64,000 nucleotides of DNA. It comes from Castanea sativa. Taxonomy: Eukaryota; Streptophyta; Magnoliopsida; Fagales; Fagaceae. Shown here piece after piece: positions 11,240 through 23,072 of the stretch. Positions within the stretch are counted from its first letter, which is position 1, and every line of letters starts with the position of its first letter. Below the pieces are notes generated by a model that was not told where the DNA came from, did not search any database, and was given only the letters and a program-made list of their open reading frames with translations. The stretch covers positions 84,450,001 through 84,514,000 of the forward strand of contig NC_134013.1 in assembly GCF_040712315.1 (NCBI RefSeq). Direction: 5' to 3'. A program made the position numbers and the translations under genes.

Positions 11240-13138
11240 TTTGAGCCTTTTTTCTTTCCAAACTTTGGTTTTGGAGGAATATCATTTCCTAGAGTTGAAC
11301 TTTTGTTCTGGAGGTGAGGGGGAAGAATTAAAACTGTTCAAGTTCGAAAGGAACATGAGGGCCTTAAAAAGATCTCCAAGAGGACTCAAAGATGGTGGAA
11401 TCTGACATTGACCACCAGATGATAACATATTATTGCTTTGTTGAGTGGCTAATTACTTATAGCAATTTGGACGAGTGTGTCCTGAAACTCCACAATGATG
11501 ACAGAAATGCGGCTTCTTTGGTTGAGACTTCTTAATTTTAGCCTTATTGCTCTTAGGGTTTCTAGTCTCTTTCTTCTCTATCTTAGGAGGTGCTCCTAGA
11601 ATAGATTTGCCTTTGTCCAGATTGTTCTCACTAGCTATCTTAGTTTTAGTTTCAATTTTCTCAAAATTTTCATTATTAGCAGGTGAGACAAAAACAGTCT
11701 TACTAGAGGCAATATGAGAAGAGTTAGAGAATTCATACCCAAAGCCGGTTCTGTCAGAAGCTGATTTCTAAAGGTTCAGCATTTCATCCAGTTTTGCACT
11801 GGAAGTCCTCTCCAACTGAGCTCAAACTTGGAACAATTCTGCTTCAAGTTTCTTGGTTATTTTAGCCAAAAAGTTGTTTTTGAACCTTAGCGCTCCAATG
11901 GTTTGATTGGCTTCATCAAATTTTGTGAATAGCTTCTTTCGTTATTTCTCCACTTCACTAAGCTTCTTAGTAAACAGCCTATACAACTTCTCATACTTTT
12001 TAGATACCTTGTATAACTTTGCATAGGCTGTATGAATGTCATCCTGTTCATCCATCTTCTCGAACTTGGATTCCACCAAGTCCTCTTCTTCATCCACTGC
12101 TTCTATGATCCCCTCAGTAAGGTCCATTGTGGTAGTAAAAGCACTAAAGATTCCCTCATCATCACTGTCATCTGACTTAGTCTCAGGCTCGGTATCACTT
12201 AAGGTAGCAGCAAGAGCCTTGCTTTTCCCAATCGACTTGAGATATGTTGGACATTCTTGTTTTATGTGTCCAAAACCTTGACATCCGAAACACTTTGGTC
12301 CGGAGGGAATAATATACTGACCACCATCCTTAGCATCCTTCTTCCCTCTGTCTTGACTTTTAAATTGAGAAGAACTGGATTGTTTACAGTCTTTGTCAAA
12401 ACCTTTCACATTGTCATTCTTTATGAACTTCTTAAACTGCCTAGTGATGTAGGACTTCATCTTGGAATCTTCATCATCTGAAGACTCATTAGTCTCATTA
12501 CTTTTGGTCTTCAATGCCATATTCTAACTTTTGGTTTTTTTTCCAAGTCTAGTCAAACCTAATTCATAGGTTTGCAAGTTGCCAATCAGCTTCGTCAAAT
12601 GATTGGTGTCATAGTCCTTTGATTCTTCAATCGCTATTATCTTGGTATGAAATCTCTCAATAAAAGATCTGAGCACCTTTCTCACAATCTTGGGCTTGGG
12701 AATATGATCACCAAGATTAAATGTTGAGTTCACTATATCCTTCAGCTTGGCATATAACTCATCGAACGTCTTATCCTCCTCAAAACTAGTCGTGAGCTTT
12801 TGGAGCTTTGAATCCTTGACAGCCTTAGTTCCTTCATAGGTTGTCTGGAGGATGGCCCAAGCTTCCTTTGCAATTTCAGTTGAGGATATTTTCTTGAACT
12901 CCTCATTAGTCACAGCACTAAATATGGCATTCAATGCTTTGCTGTTGAAGTTTGCCGCTTTAATCTTGGCCTCATCCCAATTAGCCGACGCTTCCTTTGG
13001 CTTCACCCAACCAATTTCCACAGCTTGTCAGACCTTCTCATTTAAAGATTGCAAGAAAGCTCTTATGCGTACTTTTCAGTATGCATAGTTAGTGTCATCA
13101 AATAAAGGAGGTATAACAAGATACTGTCCTCTATCCAT
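11240..13138 (-). pseudogene. Decayed Copia-type gag
   Basis: The ATG at 13138 begins MDRGQYLVIPPLFDD, as in the gag of many Copia elements. The capsid-like region (12524-13021) contains AKEAWAILQTTYEG and KDIVNSTFNLGDH; it is followed by MKSYITRQFKKF and a CCHC zinc knuckle CFGCQGFGHIKQECP (about 12270-12225). A second knuckle, CHHCGVSGHTRPNC, lies near 11515-11470. The frame is broken by several stops: two TGA codons where relatives have Trp (about 13076 and 13031), a TAG before MALKTKS (about 12522), a TAA after LSEVEK and others. It would normally form the virus-like particle that packages element RNA in the cytoplasm; this copy cannot. Confidence 0.8.
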
Positions 13139-13192
13139 GACAAACAGGGGTCAATGGATCACACAGCAAAAATTAAAACCTAATCAAAGTAT

Positions 13193-13208
13193 GCCTGCTC
13201 TGATACCA
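13193..13208 (-). other. Primer binding site (initiator Met tRNA type)
   Basis: The minus strand reads TGGTATCAGAGCAGGC two bases after the 5' LTR end. TGGTATCAGAGC is the classic plant complement of the initiator methionine tRNA 3' end, and it fixes the element's orientation. Confidence 0.85.
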
Positions 13209-13210
13209 CT

Positions 13211-14137
13211 TGTTGGGTTTAAATGAATTAACCCCTTGCAATTAATTAATTGATTACCCAAGTTAATTAATTAAATCAAATTTCATGCAATAGCGTGACA
13301 GCACAAACAAATCACCAAATTATCTAAATGCAGCGGAAAATAAAATTTGACCTAGGTGATTTGTTTACAAATGGAAAAAACCATCAAGGCAAAACTCCAC
13401 CGAGTGATTTTAAGGTTACCACTCCCAAAAATTCACTATTATCAATCACAAGTGGTTACAAGTATAAGGAATCTTACCAAACCCTTTGGCCTATCCTGAA
13501 ATACCAACCTATAATTGAACCCTTACCCCAATACCCAATTGGACTTGTGTTGTAGCGGCAATCTTTATGTTCAACGCATGAATCCTAGTACGTGACTAAC
13601 TAATGATGCACAGATCCCAGTGGGTAACTAACTCCAGCAACTTGAAGAGGTTGTTGGCTGCAAAATTCTTTAATTCATCAACAATGAAGATCAGGAAGCT
13701 CCTTGGTGACAAAACCCTTAGCGTAAAGACGCAGTAACTTTTTTCAAAGAGAACAAGGCACTTGGTCACTATCTTTTTGTGCGATGGCCTTTAAAATAAG
13801 CTTTATATATGTCTAGGGTTGTGAGAAAAGAAACTCTATACATATATACAAGCATGGGCCAAAAATCAAAACTGGAATTTCTGATTTTGTAAGTCTTGAC
13901 AGAAATAGCTTGTGTTGAGCTTTGACTTTAAATCTCGATAGAAGTCTTTTTGTCAAGATTGCTATCGAGCTTTAATGAACAACTCTTTCTTACTTTTTTC
14001 TTGTTCAGCTCTTCATGGCTTTAACACTTTACTTGAACAACATGTTTCTTGAAGTCTTAAACTCATCCTAGATCTACCCAAATACAAGTGAAGTGTATTT
14101 TGTCAAAAGATTAGCCAATTACATAAAATATATCTCT

Positions 14138-14141
<4 letters not shown>
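13211..14141 (-). repeat. 5' LTR of the Copia-type element
   Basis: Partner of 6450-7368. It starts (minus strand) TGTTAGAGATA at 14141 and ends CCCAACA at 13211, directly followed by the primer binding site. Confidence 0.85.

Positions 14142-14186
<45 letters not shown>
14142..14186. repeat. (TA)n microsatellite
   Basis: About 22 TA repeats abutting the 5' LTR. The retrotransposon seems to have inserted in a TA tract, because TA repeats also precede its other end at 6440-6449. Confidence 0.9.
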
Positions 14187-14188
<2 letters not shown>

Positions 14189-15200
14189 GAGAAAACCTTA
14201 AAGTTAACATTTAAGTAATTTGTACTGAGCACACCACAATATTTCTTAATTGATAAAAATCTTGGTAGGCCCTTGATAAAATTACATATTTCTTATGTTA
14301 TTAAAATCTTGTATTTTATTTTTTAATATAAATTGTGGATTCAATTATATTTGCTTCATTTTCAAGCCATTTATAGGATGAACTTTTTTTTGGGGGACCA
14401 TTTGCTATGGGTATTAGAAACAAATTCCAAAAACACATTACATTTTTTCAAAATATCTCACCTTATATAATAATTGAATTAAAATACATTATGTTTCCAT
14501 GAAGGGGAAAAATTATAACACTTTCAAATAATAAATATAGAAAGATTAAATTAGAAAATTTATTTTTTTTATGTGCCCATTTATGATGCACTCATAAACC
14601 AGCTTATTGCTTTTATATATATATATATATACACATACATACTATTGCGAGTCTTGCAAGAGTAACATGCTTATTTTATTTAAATTTTAATTATTTTTTC
14701 TACTATTTGCGAGTCTTGGGTTAGTCACCTACTTATTTTATTTAACTTTTATCTTTTATCTACAATAATTTAAACAAAAAAAAATCAACAAAAATGTAGA
14801 TAAGTTGTTCCCAAACTTTATTAAAAGATAATTACATCATTGTAAGAAGGGTTTTAGAGTAATCCTTATAAGTTTCATCTACTATTTTCATTTTTCACCT
14901 AGCCAAAAAAAAAAAGTCAAATATTTTTGCACATCATGTAGTGCACATAAAGGCTTCAAAAACTTATTTTACATGTAGGAAAATATTCCTAAACAAATCC
15001 TAACTGATATGTAATATAGACTTTAATTTAACTAGGAAAAATGATAAATCCTAAAATAAGAAAAATTACATGAAAATATAAAAATTTAACAAATGGAAAA
15101 AATAGACCCAAACATTCTATTTTACATCACCTTGAATTTGAAGAAAGACTTCTGTTGTCATCGTGTATAATCACATCATCGATTACTTCAATGAAATTCC
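14187..15200. other. 3' flank of GLR gene B
   Basis: AT-rich, no gene. A short near-duplicate of TTGCGAGTCTTG with flanking TTATTTTATTTAA occurs at about 14645 and 14707. The last 200 bp resemble the 3' flank of pseudogene A (both contain ATAGACCCA close to CATTCTAT). Just beyond the stop, 15115-15200 still encodes, in another frame, the tail seen in A and C. Confidence 0.5.
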
Positions 15201-18200
15201 TTAATGGAATTCAGAACCTTTGTGACTTTCTTCTTTAAAGGTATGTGAAGAGAAATCTTTCTGGTCAAAATGTTTTGCCATGTTAACTAATTTGGACCAA
15301 CAAGAGTTGGTAGGATTGTTGTCACTCGAAACAGGCCAATGTGAGTAAATGAACTTAAACAGATAAACCATGAGTGAGGCCAGGGAAGCGGTTCCTGCAA
15401 GGATGAAGAGGCCCCCAAAGCTGTCCACACCAAGACTAGGACTATGCGAAGGGATTGTAGTACTTTGATCTTCACATGTAGTTTGACTTGAAAAGTACTT
15501 ATGTTCAATGGCTCCAATTTTCTCTTTGTCTTGAGTGACATTCAAGATTGCCCTCGAAAAGTAAGGGACTAATGGAGATCCTTGTCGAAAGGCCTAAAGA
15601 AACATGTAACAAAATTATTGCATTTGAGGGGGGGGGGGGGGAGATGGAATAATAGGCTTTGATCAATAAAATCCATACAAAATCCTTGTAATTAAAAGAA
15701 TAATGGTTTTTTTTTTTTTTGGAGAGAGAGAAACTTACAAAGCCAAATCCATCAGTTTTGTAAGTGGGTCCAACCATAGTATATCTAGAGCAAAACTTAG
15801 CAAGGAAGAGCTTGATATAAGGGATTTCATCAAAAATAGCTGCAACTCCACCATTGTAGGTTCCTTTTGACAATGCTTCATGATACTCCTCAGGGGTCAC
15901 ATATGGCTTCAACTTTGACTCAGGCAAATCTAATTGTTTTATTAGAAGCCCCTTGACAAAGGAATCCTTTTGATATCCAACAAAATAGCCATTATTTTTA
16001 ATTTCTTTTATGTCAATAAATGTAGGCTGCAATCTCTGTACTGTTAAGATTGAGGTTAGGCTTGCAGTATAACTTTGAGTCAGGATGAGTACCACGAAAA
16101 TCCATATAATAAGCACAAATCTTGACCAATTATTTACCACGTTTTCCTCTGCAAGCACCATGGATTATTATTACTATACACATGCATAAAGAATATTCAT
16201 GTTTTGAATTGCATTGAAGTAGAAAGAGATAATAAAATTTTGGGAAATGTACACAAATCTTATGGGGTTTTCATGTAAAACACATATTCCGCTTGAGGTT
16301 TTGAGTGTAACACTTAGCCCCTCATGGTATTATTTTGTGTGTAACGTAATACTCACCCTAAAAATTATTGGATATCACAATAAACCCCTTGAGGTTTTTG
16401 AGTGTTACTCAAAACCCCCCTTTGGTATTGTTTTATGTGAAAATGAATCTCTAAATATGGACATGTGTCATCATATGAGCAACTCACCATTTATTTTTAT
16501 GAATGTTTAATGATTTACGCATAAAACAATACCACGTAGGAAATAAGTGTTGCATTTGAAATTTCAGGAGGCTTATGTGTTGCAAAGAAATCATACGGGG
16601 TTTTGTATAGTTTTTGCTAAACTCTTTCTAGAGGATTGAAGAAAATTTACTATGAGCAAAGGCAAGTGTTGAGAAGGAGAACCAAAAAATCAACCCAAGT
16701 TGTTGCTTTGGAGGGCCTCTAAAGTCAGGGTTTACACGGTGTTCAAGAACCCATATTACCAAACCTGTAAAGATGAAAGCTACACCAGTTGTTAACCAAA
16801 GGGTCAAGCTTAGTGGCTTTAAGAAAATCCACAAGTTTTTTCTCACATCATCTTTCACCAAAACCACCATCGATACGCCTGATTCTGTATAAGGCAACGT
16901 GAAATCAACATATAAGGAGCGATTTGCCACAATTGTTGTGTCTCCAACAACTGCGTCATACTTCTGCATTGAGAGAGAGAGAGAGAGAGAGAGAGAATTA
17001 TCAATTTATCAACTTTGAAAAAAGTAAATTAGGTAATTAAATAACAACCACTAAAAGTGAATAAAAATCTTATGTTCTACTTGAGTGTTACATTTTATGC
17101 TCCACCATTCACAAGCCATCACATGTTTCCTTTTCTTCGTTATAAAGTAATAAAAATTTTAAATGAAAAAAAAAAATGATATAGGACATACTCTAACTTC
17201 TGGAGTATAAGTTAAGATACTTAATGTGGAATAAAAGAATTTTTATTCAAAGAAAAAAAAAACCAAATATATGAAGTATTGCAGTTGGTATAGCATAAAC
17301 TGGAAGTCATATAATGTAACAAAAATTTTATCGCCTAGAGTCATTAGCAAGAAGAAGAAGAAGAAAAAAGAAAAAAAAAAACCCCACCTGAATTGTAATT
17401 TGGTAAAGAAGTTCATCGTATGATCCATTACTCTGCCTATGTTTATTCATGTAGGGAATAAACTCATGAGGAAGGGGGAAGGGTAATGCATCTTGTACAG
17501 CATGGAACACATCAATGGCGAACCCTGATATGCTTGGCTTATCAGTAGGCCATTCCACTTTCAGGAATTCATTAAAACTTGTTCTAACTGGAACCCCAAT
17601 CCTTAACTTTGTCGGCTGCTCTGTTGTGTCTCCTGGCCAGATGGGTTGTTTAAGTTTGTCCTTTGATGTTGAGTATGCCTCTTTACCAGTGTAATTCAAA
17701 TTTTGTGAAAATCCTCTCTGTCGGGTCCAATATCCAATAATCCTCTCAGTTTTTCCTATCACATTGAATATTTCAACAGCTGAAGGCTCCAACTGTCCAT
17801 TAACCAAATGAAAATTTCCACTTAGGCCTTGAAACACAGTGGTTAGGATTGCATTGCAAAGCCTCGTACCCATTTCAAAAATGCCTAAAGTTGCAAGATC
17901 AACTTTACTACTGCTATTATTTTGCTTCAAGAAGCTAGAATGCACCATGCCAGCCTTCTCCACTGCAATTGCCAATGCCCAAACTGTATCATATGCCCAT
18001 AATCCAAAGAGGTTTAAGCTAGTGGTACTCTTACTCTTTGTTTTGATTGAGGTTAAATTTCTCCTCCATTTAATTTCAAAATCTTTAAGTTGTTTAGATG
18101 GAGGTATGTATGGCCTTATTCCCAATACACCTTGCATTGAGTCCATGACCTTTGAGCCCATAGGATCTAGCAAAGATGATAACCCTTCTGTGAGGATCCA

Positions 18201-20505
18201 TGCATACCCTTCACTCATCATTCCTGCATTCTTTGCAAGTACAAAGAGTTTGGAGCCAAGTGAAGCAGCCATGTGAACAAGGAATATTCTTGTATGATTT
18301 GCCTTTAACTTTTCAAGCTCTTCACTGATTTCAGCATTATTAGAAGATGGTGGAATGACACTTCTGTAAGTCACCCGAGTGTCAATCTGTTGTAATGCCT
18401 CCATCAAATATGGAATTAAACCATTTCCATAATCTGTGTCTTCATAAATAATGACAATTTCCCACCAACCAAAGGCCTTAACAATGTCTGATATGGCTCT
18501 AACCTGTGCGGAGTCCTCTTGGGTTGTGCGTATGAAAAACGGGTTCTGGGATGGAGAAAGAGAGGGACTTGTGGCTGAAAAGGAAATGATGGGAACTTGA
18601 GCTTTGCGGCCAAGTTCCATCACAAACCTAGCTTGTGCTGAACTTTGAGGTCCTATAATGGCTTGCACTTCTTCGTGCTTCATTAAATCCATTGCTAAAT
18701 TTCATTTCAACAGTGAATGACTTAGAAAATGGTAATTTTACTATTAATGTAAGAACAAGAACAACAAAAACAATAATAAAAACCACAAAAAAATTATAAT
18801 AAACATTTTCATAACATGTTTGTTAGAATGTAAGCCAATTAGTCCAACAGTCCATTGTACTATCTAGGTAGTATTGATAAATTACTAATTGTTCTAAAAG
18901 TTTATAAACTATTGGGAATTGGTTAATTTAATCATAATTCTAACAAGTATAGTATATCACTCCCCAATCCCTTTACTTTGTGCTTCATATTATTTTACTT
19001 GTGTACTTCTGTATTATTTCTTACACCTATATGAAGGTAACCTTTGTACAGTTTTACACAGTTCAAATATACCAGCATTCAATCCTTTCAATATTGTTAG
19101 CATGTTGGAATTGTGTATTTTGTGGACCAACATATCTGTTTGAATTTGATTAATTATAACAGTCCATCCAAAGAGAGATCATGAAGTTGACCACAACTAC
19201 AAAACTGATACTTTACGATATGAGATGAATTGTTCGTAGAAAGTTGAAGGTGCAAAATGAAATGCTGAGATTAATTCTATAACTAAACTGAATCAGACTG
19301 CACTTTCAGAAGTTTGGATAATAATACATGGAGGAGAAAAATTCCCCATGTAAGCTTGAGATGCATTAATTAGTATAAGGACTATAATATGCATCAATTC
19401 AAAAAGTTCCTAGTCAAAAATTGAATAAATATCCTACATCTCACTATAAATATTTTCCCTCATGCTTTACACTGTAATATATCATTTGATTTTTTTGTTA
19501 CCAAAAAAAAAATATATATATATATATGTGTGTGTGTGTTTATATTTATCATTTGATTTTTTTTTTTTTTCATTTAAACTTTGGTTACTTTATATGAAAA
19601 CCGAAAAAATAGAAGAAATGCTGGTTGTGACTGATAAGAATAGGACCATAGATTTTTATTTTCATAAACTTTAGACCCTTTTGAATACTACTTATTTTGC
19701 TTAAAAATAAAAAATAATTAAAAAATATACATAAAAATTACTGTTTATATACTTATACGGCTCATAAAGCCTAAAATTACTGTTCATAAACAATAATCAG
19801 CGCCGGAGGTGCTGTGCAAAAAAAAAAATAAAAAAAAAATAAAATAAAATAAGGCAAACGCCTAAAATAATAATCTTCTTATTACGTGACTTTCAGCCTT
19901 GACAGAGTACTCTCCCTGGACAAGACCCAAAGAAAATCTTCTTAGTATGTGACTTTCAGCCTTGTAGGTAACGCTCACTATCCTAGAATACAATGTAAAA
20001 TGTAAGACTTTTCCTTTCTTTTTGAATGGATTATTGTCAAGATTGTCAACAAGTCAAGGCACACAAAAAATTTAACAAATTCTGAGGTAGTGACTTGCTA
20101 TCGGTAAGTTAAAAATGACGTTAGTAGCGAGTTCAAATAACAAGTAAAAATTTATAGATTCGACTGATACTGCTACAAGATTTTTGGGTTATTAAAAAAA
20201 AAAAAAAAAGCATATCTGGTGGCATTTTATAACGTACCTGTAGATGCTGCAGTAAGGACACCATCCCCAGAATCCTTTGTGAAGAGAGCAAGTCTTGTGT
20301 GATAGTCATAATTCACAGCATAAAAGTCATAGAGTGCCATGGACATGTAGCTCTCTGCCACTCTTCCCACTGGAGACTTCAAATCAAGAACTACACCTAC
20401 TGGTATCACCTCCTTTGCTGCCATCAACAGAGGCTCATGACCCCAAAGGCTAAAACTGAGCAAGAGAGAGGGTAAGAAAGTGAGGAGGTGCTTTTGGTTT
20501 GCCAT
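15201..20505 (-). CDS. Glutamate receptor-like channel, gene B (clade II / GLR2 type, 896 aa)
   Basis: Predicted ligand-gated, amino-acid-responsive cation channel of the plasma membrane or endomembranes. Exons (minus strand): 20238-20505, 17388-18694, 16651-16963, 15739-16148, 15201-15593; all introns are GT-AG and phases agree. Protein: signal peptide from MANQKHLLTF (1-30); amino-terminal domain with PVGVVLDLKSPVGRVAESY and QAIIGPQSSAQ, to about 445; S1 from LRIGVPVR (452) through LPYTESGV (548-555); M1 about 573-598; pore loop LGLIFWFSFSTLAFAH (614-629); M3 with SYTASL (655-660); S2 to about 805; M4 about 823-848; short tail. Length is normal for GLRs. The start was chosen for the signal peptide and agreement with C. 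The tail is cut short by a one-base loss relative to A and C. Intron 1 (1.5 kb) holds no gene. The clade assignment is from memory of family sequences. Confidence 0.93.
16255..16525. repeat. Conserved repeat inside GLR intron 3
   Basis: Rich in CCCCTTGAGGTTTTTGAGTGT-like units and ending in TTTGGTATTGTTTTATGTG. Related sequence lies at the same intron position in pseudogene A (about 1985-2160) and gene C (about 31575-31790), so it was present before the cluster expanded. Confidence 0.6.
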
Positions 20506-22512
20506 TGTCAAGCAAGCTAAGCTTTGCAAGTTAGTTCCAAGAGGGACCACGTTAAGTACTTTACTATTAATTGTTTGAAAATGCTTTCTTATTAGAAACA
20601 AACAGGGTTTCGGCGTTGAAGTTTCTGGGGAGCTGAAAGTTGACTGACTTGGCTTTTGGCTTTGAGAGATGGGAGCCCCAAATGACGAGGAACTAGTGGG
20701 ATCCACCAGCTCTATTCATCACACGACACAAGACAAGTCTCTCTTATGTAGTTTATCAAAAAGACTGTATTATGCACAGTTGGCCCCACAAGTTAGGTGC
20801 CATAGTGCCATGTGAAAGGGAATACGAATTTTTCATTGGAAAATTGTGTGGCGGTAGCCTCAACGTCCCCTATTTATTTGGTTGATCATTTGCATCATGA
20901 TTCATTACCTCGACATCAAATTTCCTCTTTCTCCACACAAAATAAAATAAAACACAAAATAAAATCAAATATCCTCTCAGCCGACACACAAAATAAAATC
21001 AAATATCCTCTCAGCCGAAGCAAGCTAGGCCCCTTATTATTGTTTGGAATTGTCGATAGTACAGTTTTAAGATGTAACTTTGTGATAGAGAGTTTTAATT
21101 GAAAAAGTGATAACATGTTTTTTTGTTTTTTTTTTTGAAAAACATTGATAACATGTTAAGTTATAATACCCACCCATCTCGCATTAAATGCATTAAAGTT
21201 TTAACATCCATTTGGTAACAAAATTGATTAAAAAAAAAATAAAAAAGGTCAAATTTTATTAACATATTCGGAGATTTGAGTTAATGCCTACTAGGTTTAA
21301 GACATTTAAGAACTAATCTAATTGGTCCTTAAATCAAACTTAATCCCTAGATTCTGTTACTAGTTTACTATAAGGAAAAAGTTTGAATACTGGTTATTGT
21401 CTAAGGCTACAATTTTATTTAATATTTTTTTATTAATATGAATTTTACAAATCTACCATTAGATTACTTTTTCTTCTTATATTCTCTATACTTATAAAAT
21501 TTTCAAAAAATCAAAGATCAATAACTATGTCATCAATCAATTCTTAAAATTACAAGTTTTTGTAGTCTAAAATTATACATAAAACTGAGTTTATGAATCA
21601 TATAATAAATAACATCCGATTGACACAAAATTTAATAAGTGTGTTAAAAGTGTAAAGAACTTGCAATCCAACAATTAGATTTTCAAAATATGTAACAATA
21701 TTTTTTTTTTAAAGGAAATTGTAGCTTTAAATTATAACCAAATTTGTAGTTGAAATTTGTCCATCCTATAAATAACCATGGCAATATGCATTAACATTAA
21801 TTTAAAAATATATATATAAAACAGAAAAAGTGAGAAACATACCATTCTCAATATGATATGGACCATATTTTAGGTTGAATGTTAAAATTCGGTAAATCCA
21901 TGTGTGTTCTTATAATATCTTTTGGGATAATTGTTATTGCAAAAAATTAAAATTAAAATGATAGTTTTTGAAACTATTATAAAGAGGCAAACAAGTGTGC
22001 CGATGCACTTGCTAGAGGTGGAGCTTTATGCTTTCTCAGGATTTTGTTGTTGGGAAAAGTTAACAGATGCCCTTAGAATATTGATTTAAGAAATATTTTT
22101 ATGAGAAAAGAAAAAGATAACTGACTTTTTTAGAAAAATGTTAAATCCACAATATTTTTACAATAAATTCTAGGTGGTAGGTCGTTATAGGATTTTCATC
22201 TAAATTCACCATTGAAATGATTTTTTTGCCTACCAATAACAGCAAATAAAAACTTGTCAACTGAGATTTATTATAAAGTATTGTGAGCATAGCATTTTTT
22301 TTTAACAACTTTTTATATTTTTCACAAAGTTGTATCAAAATATTCCAAAACTTTCCTTAATTTGTTGTTTTATTTGTATCTTCCTTTGGAGGTTTCTTTG
22401 TTGCTTAGCTTAGATTTTGCTGTTGCTTTGTATAATCGTTCAGTAAACTATGTTGTTGCTGGTTTGGCAGCTTAGCTTTTGAATGAAAAACCTTGTTTAC
22501 CAAAAAAGAACT
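20506..22512. other. Upstream region of GLR gene B, no other gene
   Basis: Presumed promoter of gene B. The first 200 bp stay open in frame with the gene (67 extra codons, ATG at 20706). A 44-bp direct duplication of the AAATCAAATATCCTCTCAGC type lies at about 20960-21018. From 21150 to 22512 it is AT-rich and featureless to my reading, apart from poly-T/A tracts and a (TTA)n run at the junction with block X1. Confidence 0.5.
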
Positions 22513-22948
22513 ATTATTATTATTATTATCTTTTATATTTTATGTTTGAATTGGTATACGTATATGCAACTTATTTGTTTGGCACGGCAGGCAATTCCTT
22601 GACCAGAATTTTTGCTTGCAAATCCATTAAGTAAGTAGGTTCAAAAACCAAAACAACCAGACATATATGTATTTGAAGTATCCTTCATTTTTCCAATTCT
22701 AACTTTTCAGTTCGTTTTGATGTAATCCTATTTAACCAGTCATTTTCATAAGAAAAACCTACAAACTAATGCCTTGTGTTGCTAAATGTCTGAATGAAGC
22801 TTCATATTATTAGTCAATATCACTCTAATACTGATTTGGATAGACATGCGTGGGCCGTGCTCTAGATGAACGCAAGTAGGTATAAATATTTTCAACAGTG
22901 AAGTATAATAAGTTATAATAACTTTGAAACCTACCTGAGGCTCTTAAT

Positions 22949-23072
22949 AGTGTTTGGAAGACTAGTTTGAGTAATGTTGTTTGTGTGTTTTTGATATCTC
23001 TGTGGGTAAAAACTATCTAAAAATATTGTTTAAAATATAAAAAATGTTGCTTAAACTAATCTACCAAACATA
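22949..23072. mobile_element. hAT-like MITE, 124 bp, only in block X1
   Basis: Short inverted ends AGTGTTTGGAAGA and TCTACCAAACATA, flanked by the perfect 8-bp repeat CTCTTAAT (22941-22948, 23073-23080). Block X2 at about 52930 has a single CTCTGAAT at the corresponding site. An 8-bp duplication fits hAT elements. Confidence 0.75.

Larger units (their letters stand above)
6450..14141 (-). mobile_element. Complete non-autonomous LTR retrotransposon (Copia-type gag, no pol)
   Basis: Two LTRs of about 920-930 bp (6450-7368 and 13211-14141) in the same orientation bound a 5.8-kb interior. Read on the minus strand the LTRs start TGTTAGAGA and end AACA. After the 5' LTR comes a primer binding site TGGTATCAGAGCAGG; just before the 3' LTR is a polypurine tract CCAAAAGAGGAGAT. 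ATATA flanks both ends, but inside TA repeats. The interior holds a decayed Copia-type gag with two CCHC knuckles, then a decayed plant-transposon-like ORF. I find no protease, integrase, reverse transcriptase or RNase H. The LTRs differ at many sites (roughly 85-90% identical by eye), so the insertion is old. Confidence 0.88.

Noticed and set aside
12036..12481. Plus-strand open frames opposite the retrotransposon gag
   Set aside because: Shadows of the minus-strand gag, which has the CCHC knuckles and the correct orientation for the primer site.
17839..18276. 145-codon plus-strand open frame opposite GLR B exon 2 (and 32658-33194 opposite C)
   Set aside because: Antisense shadows of conserved coding exons; no start context or domain.
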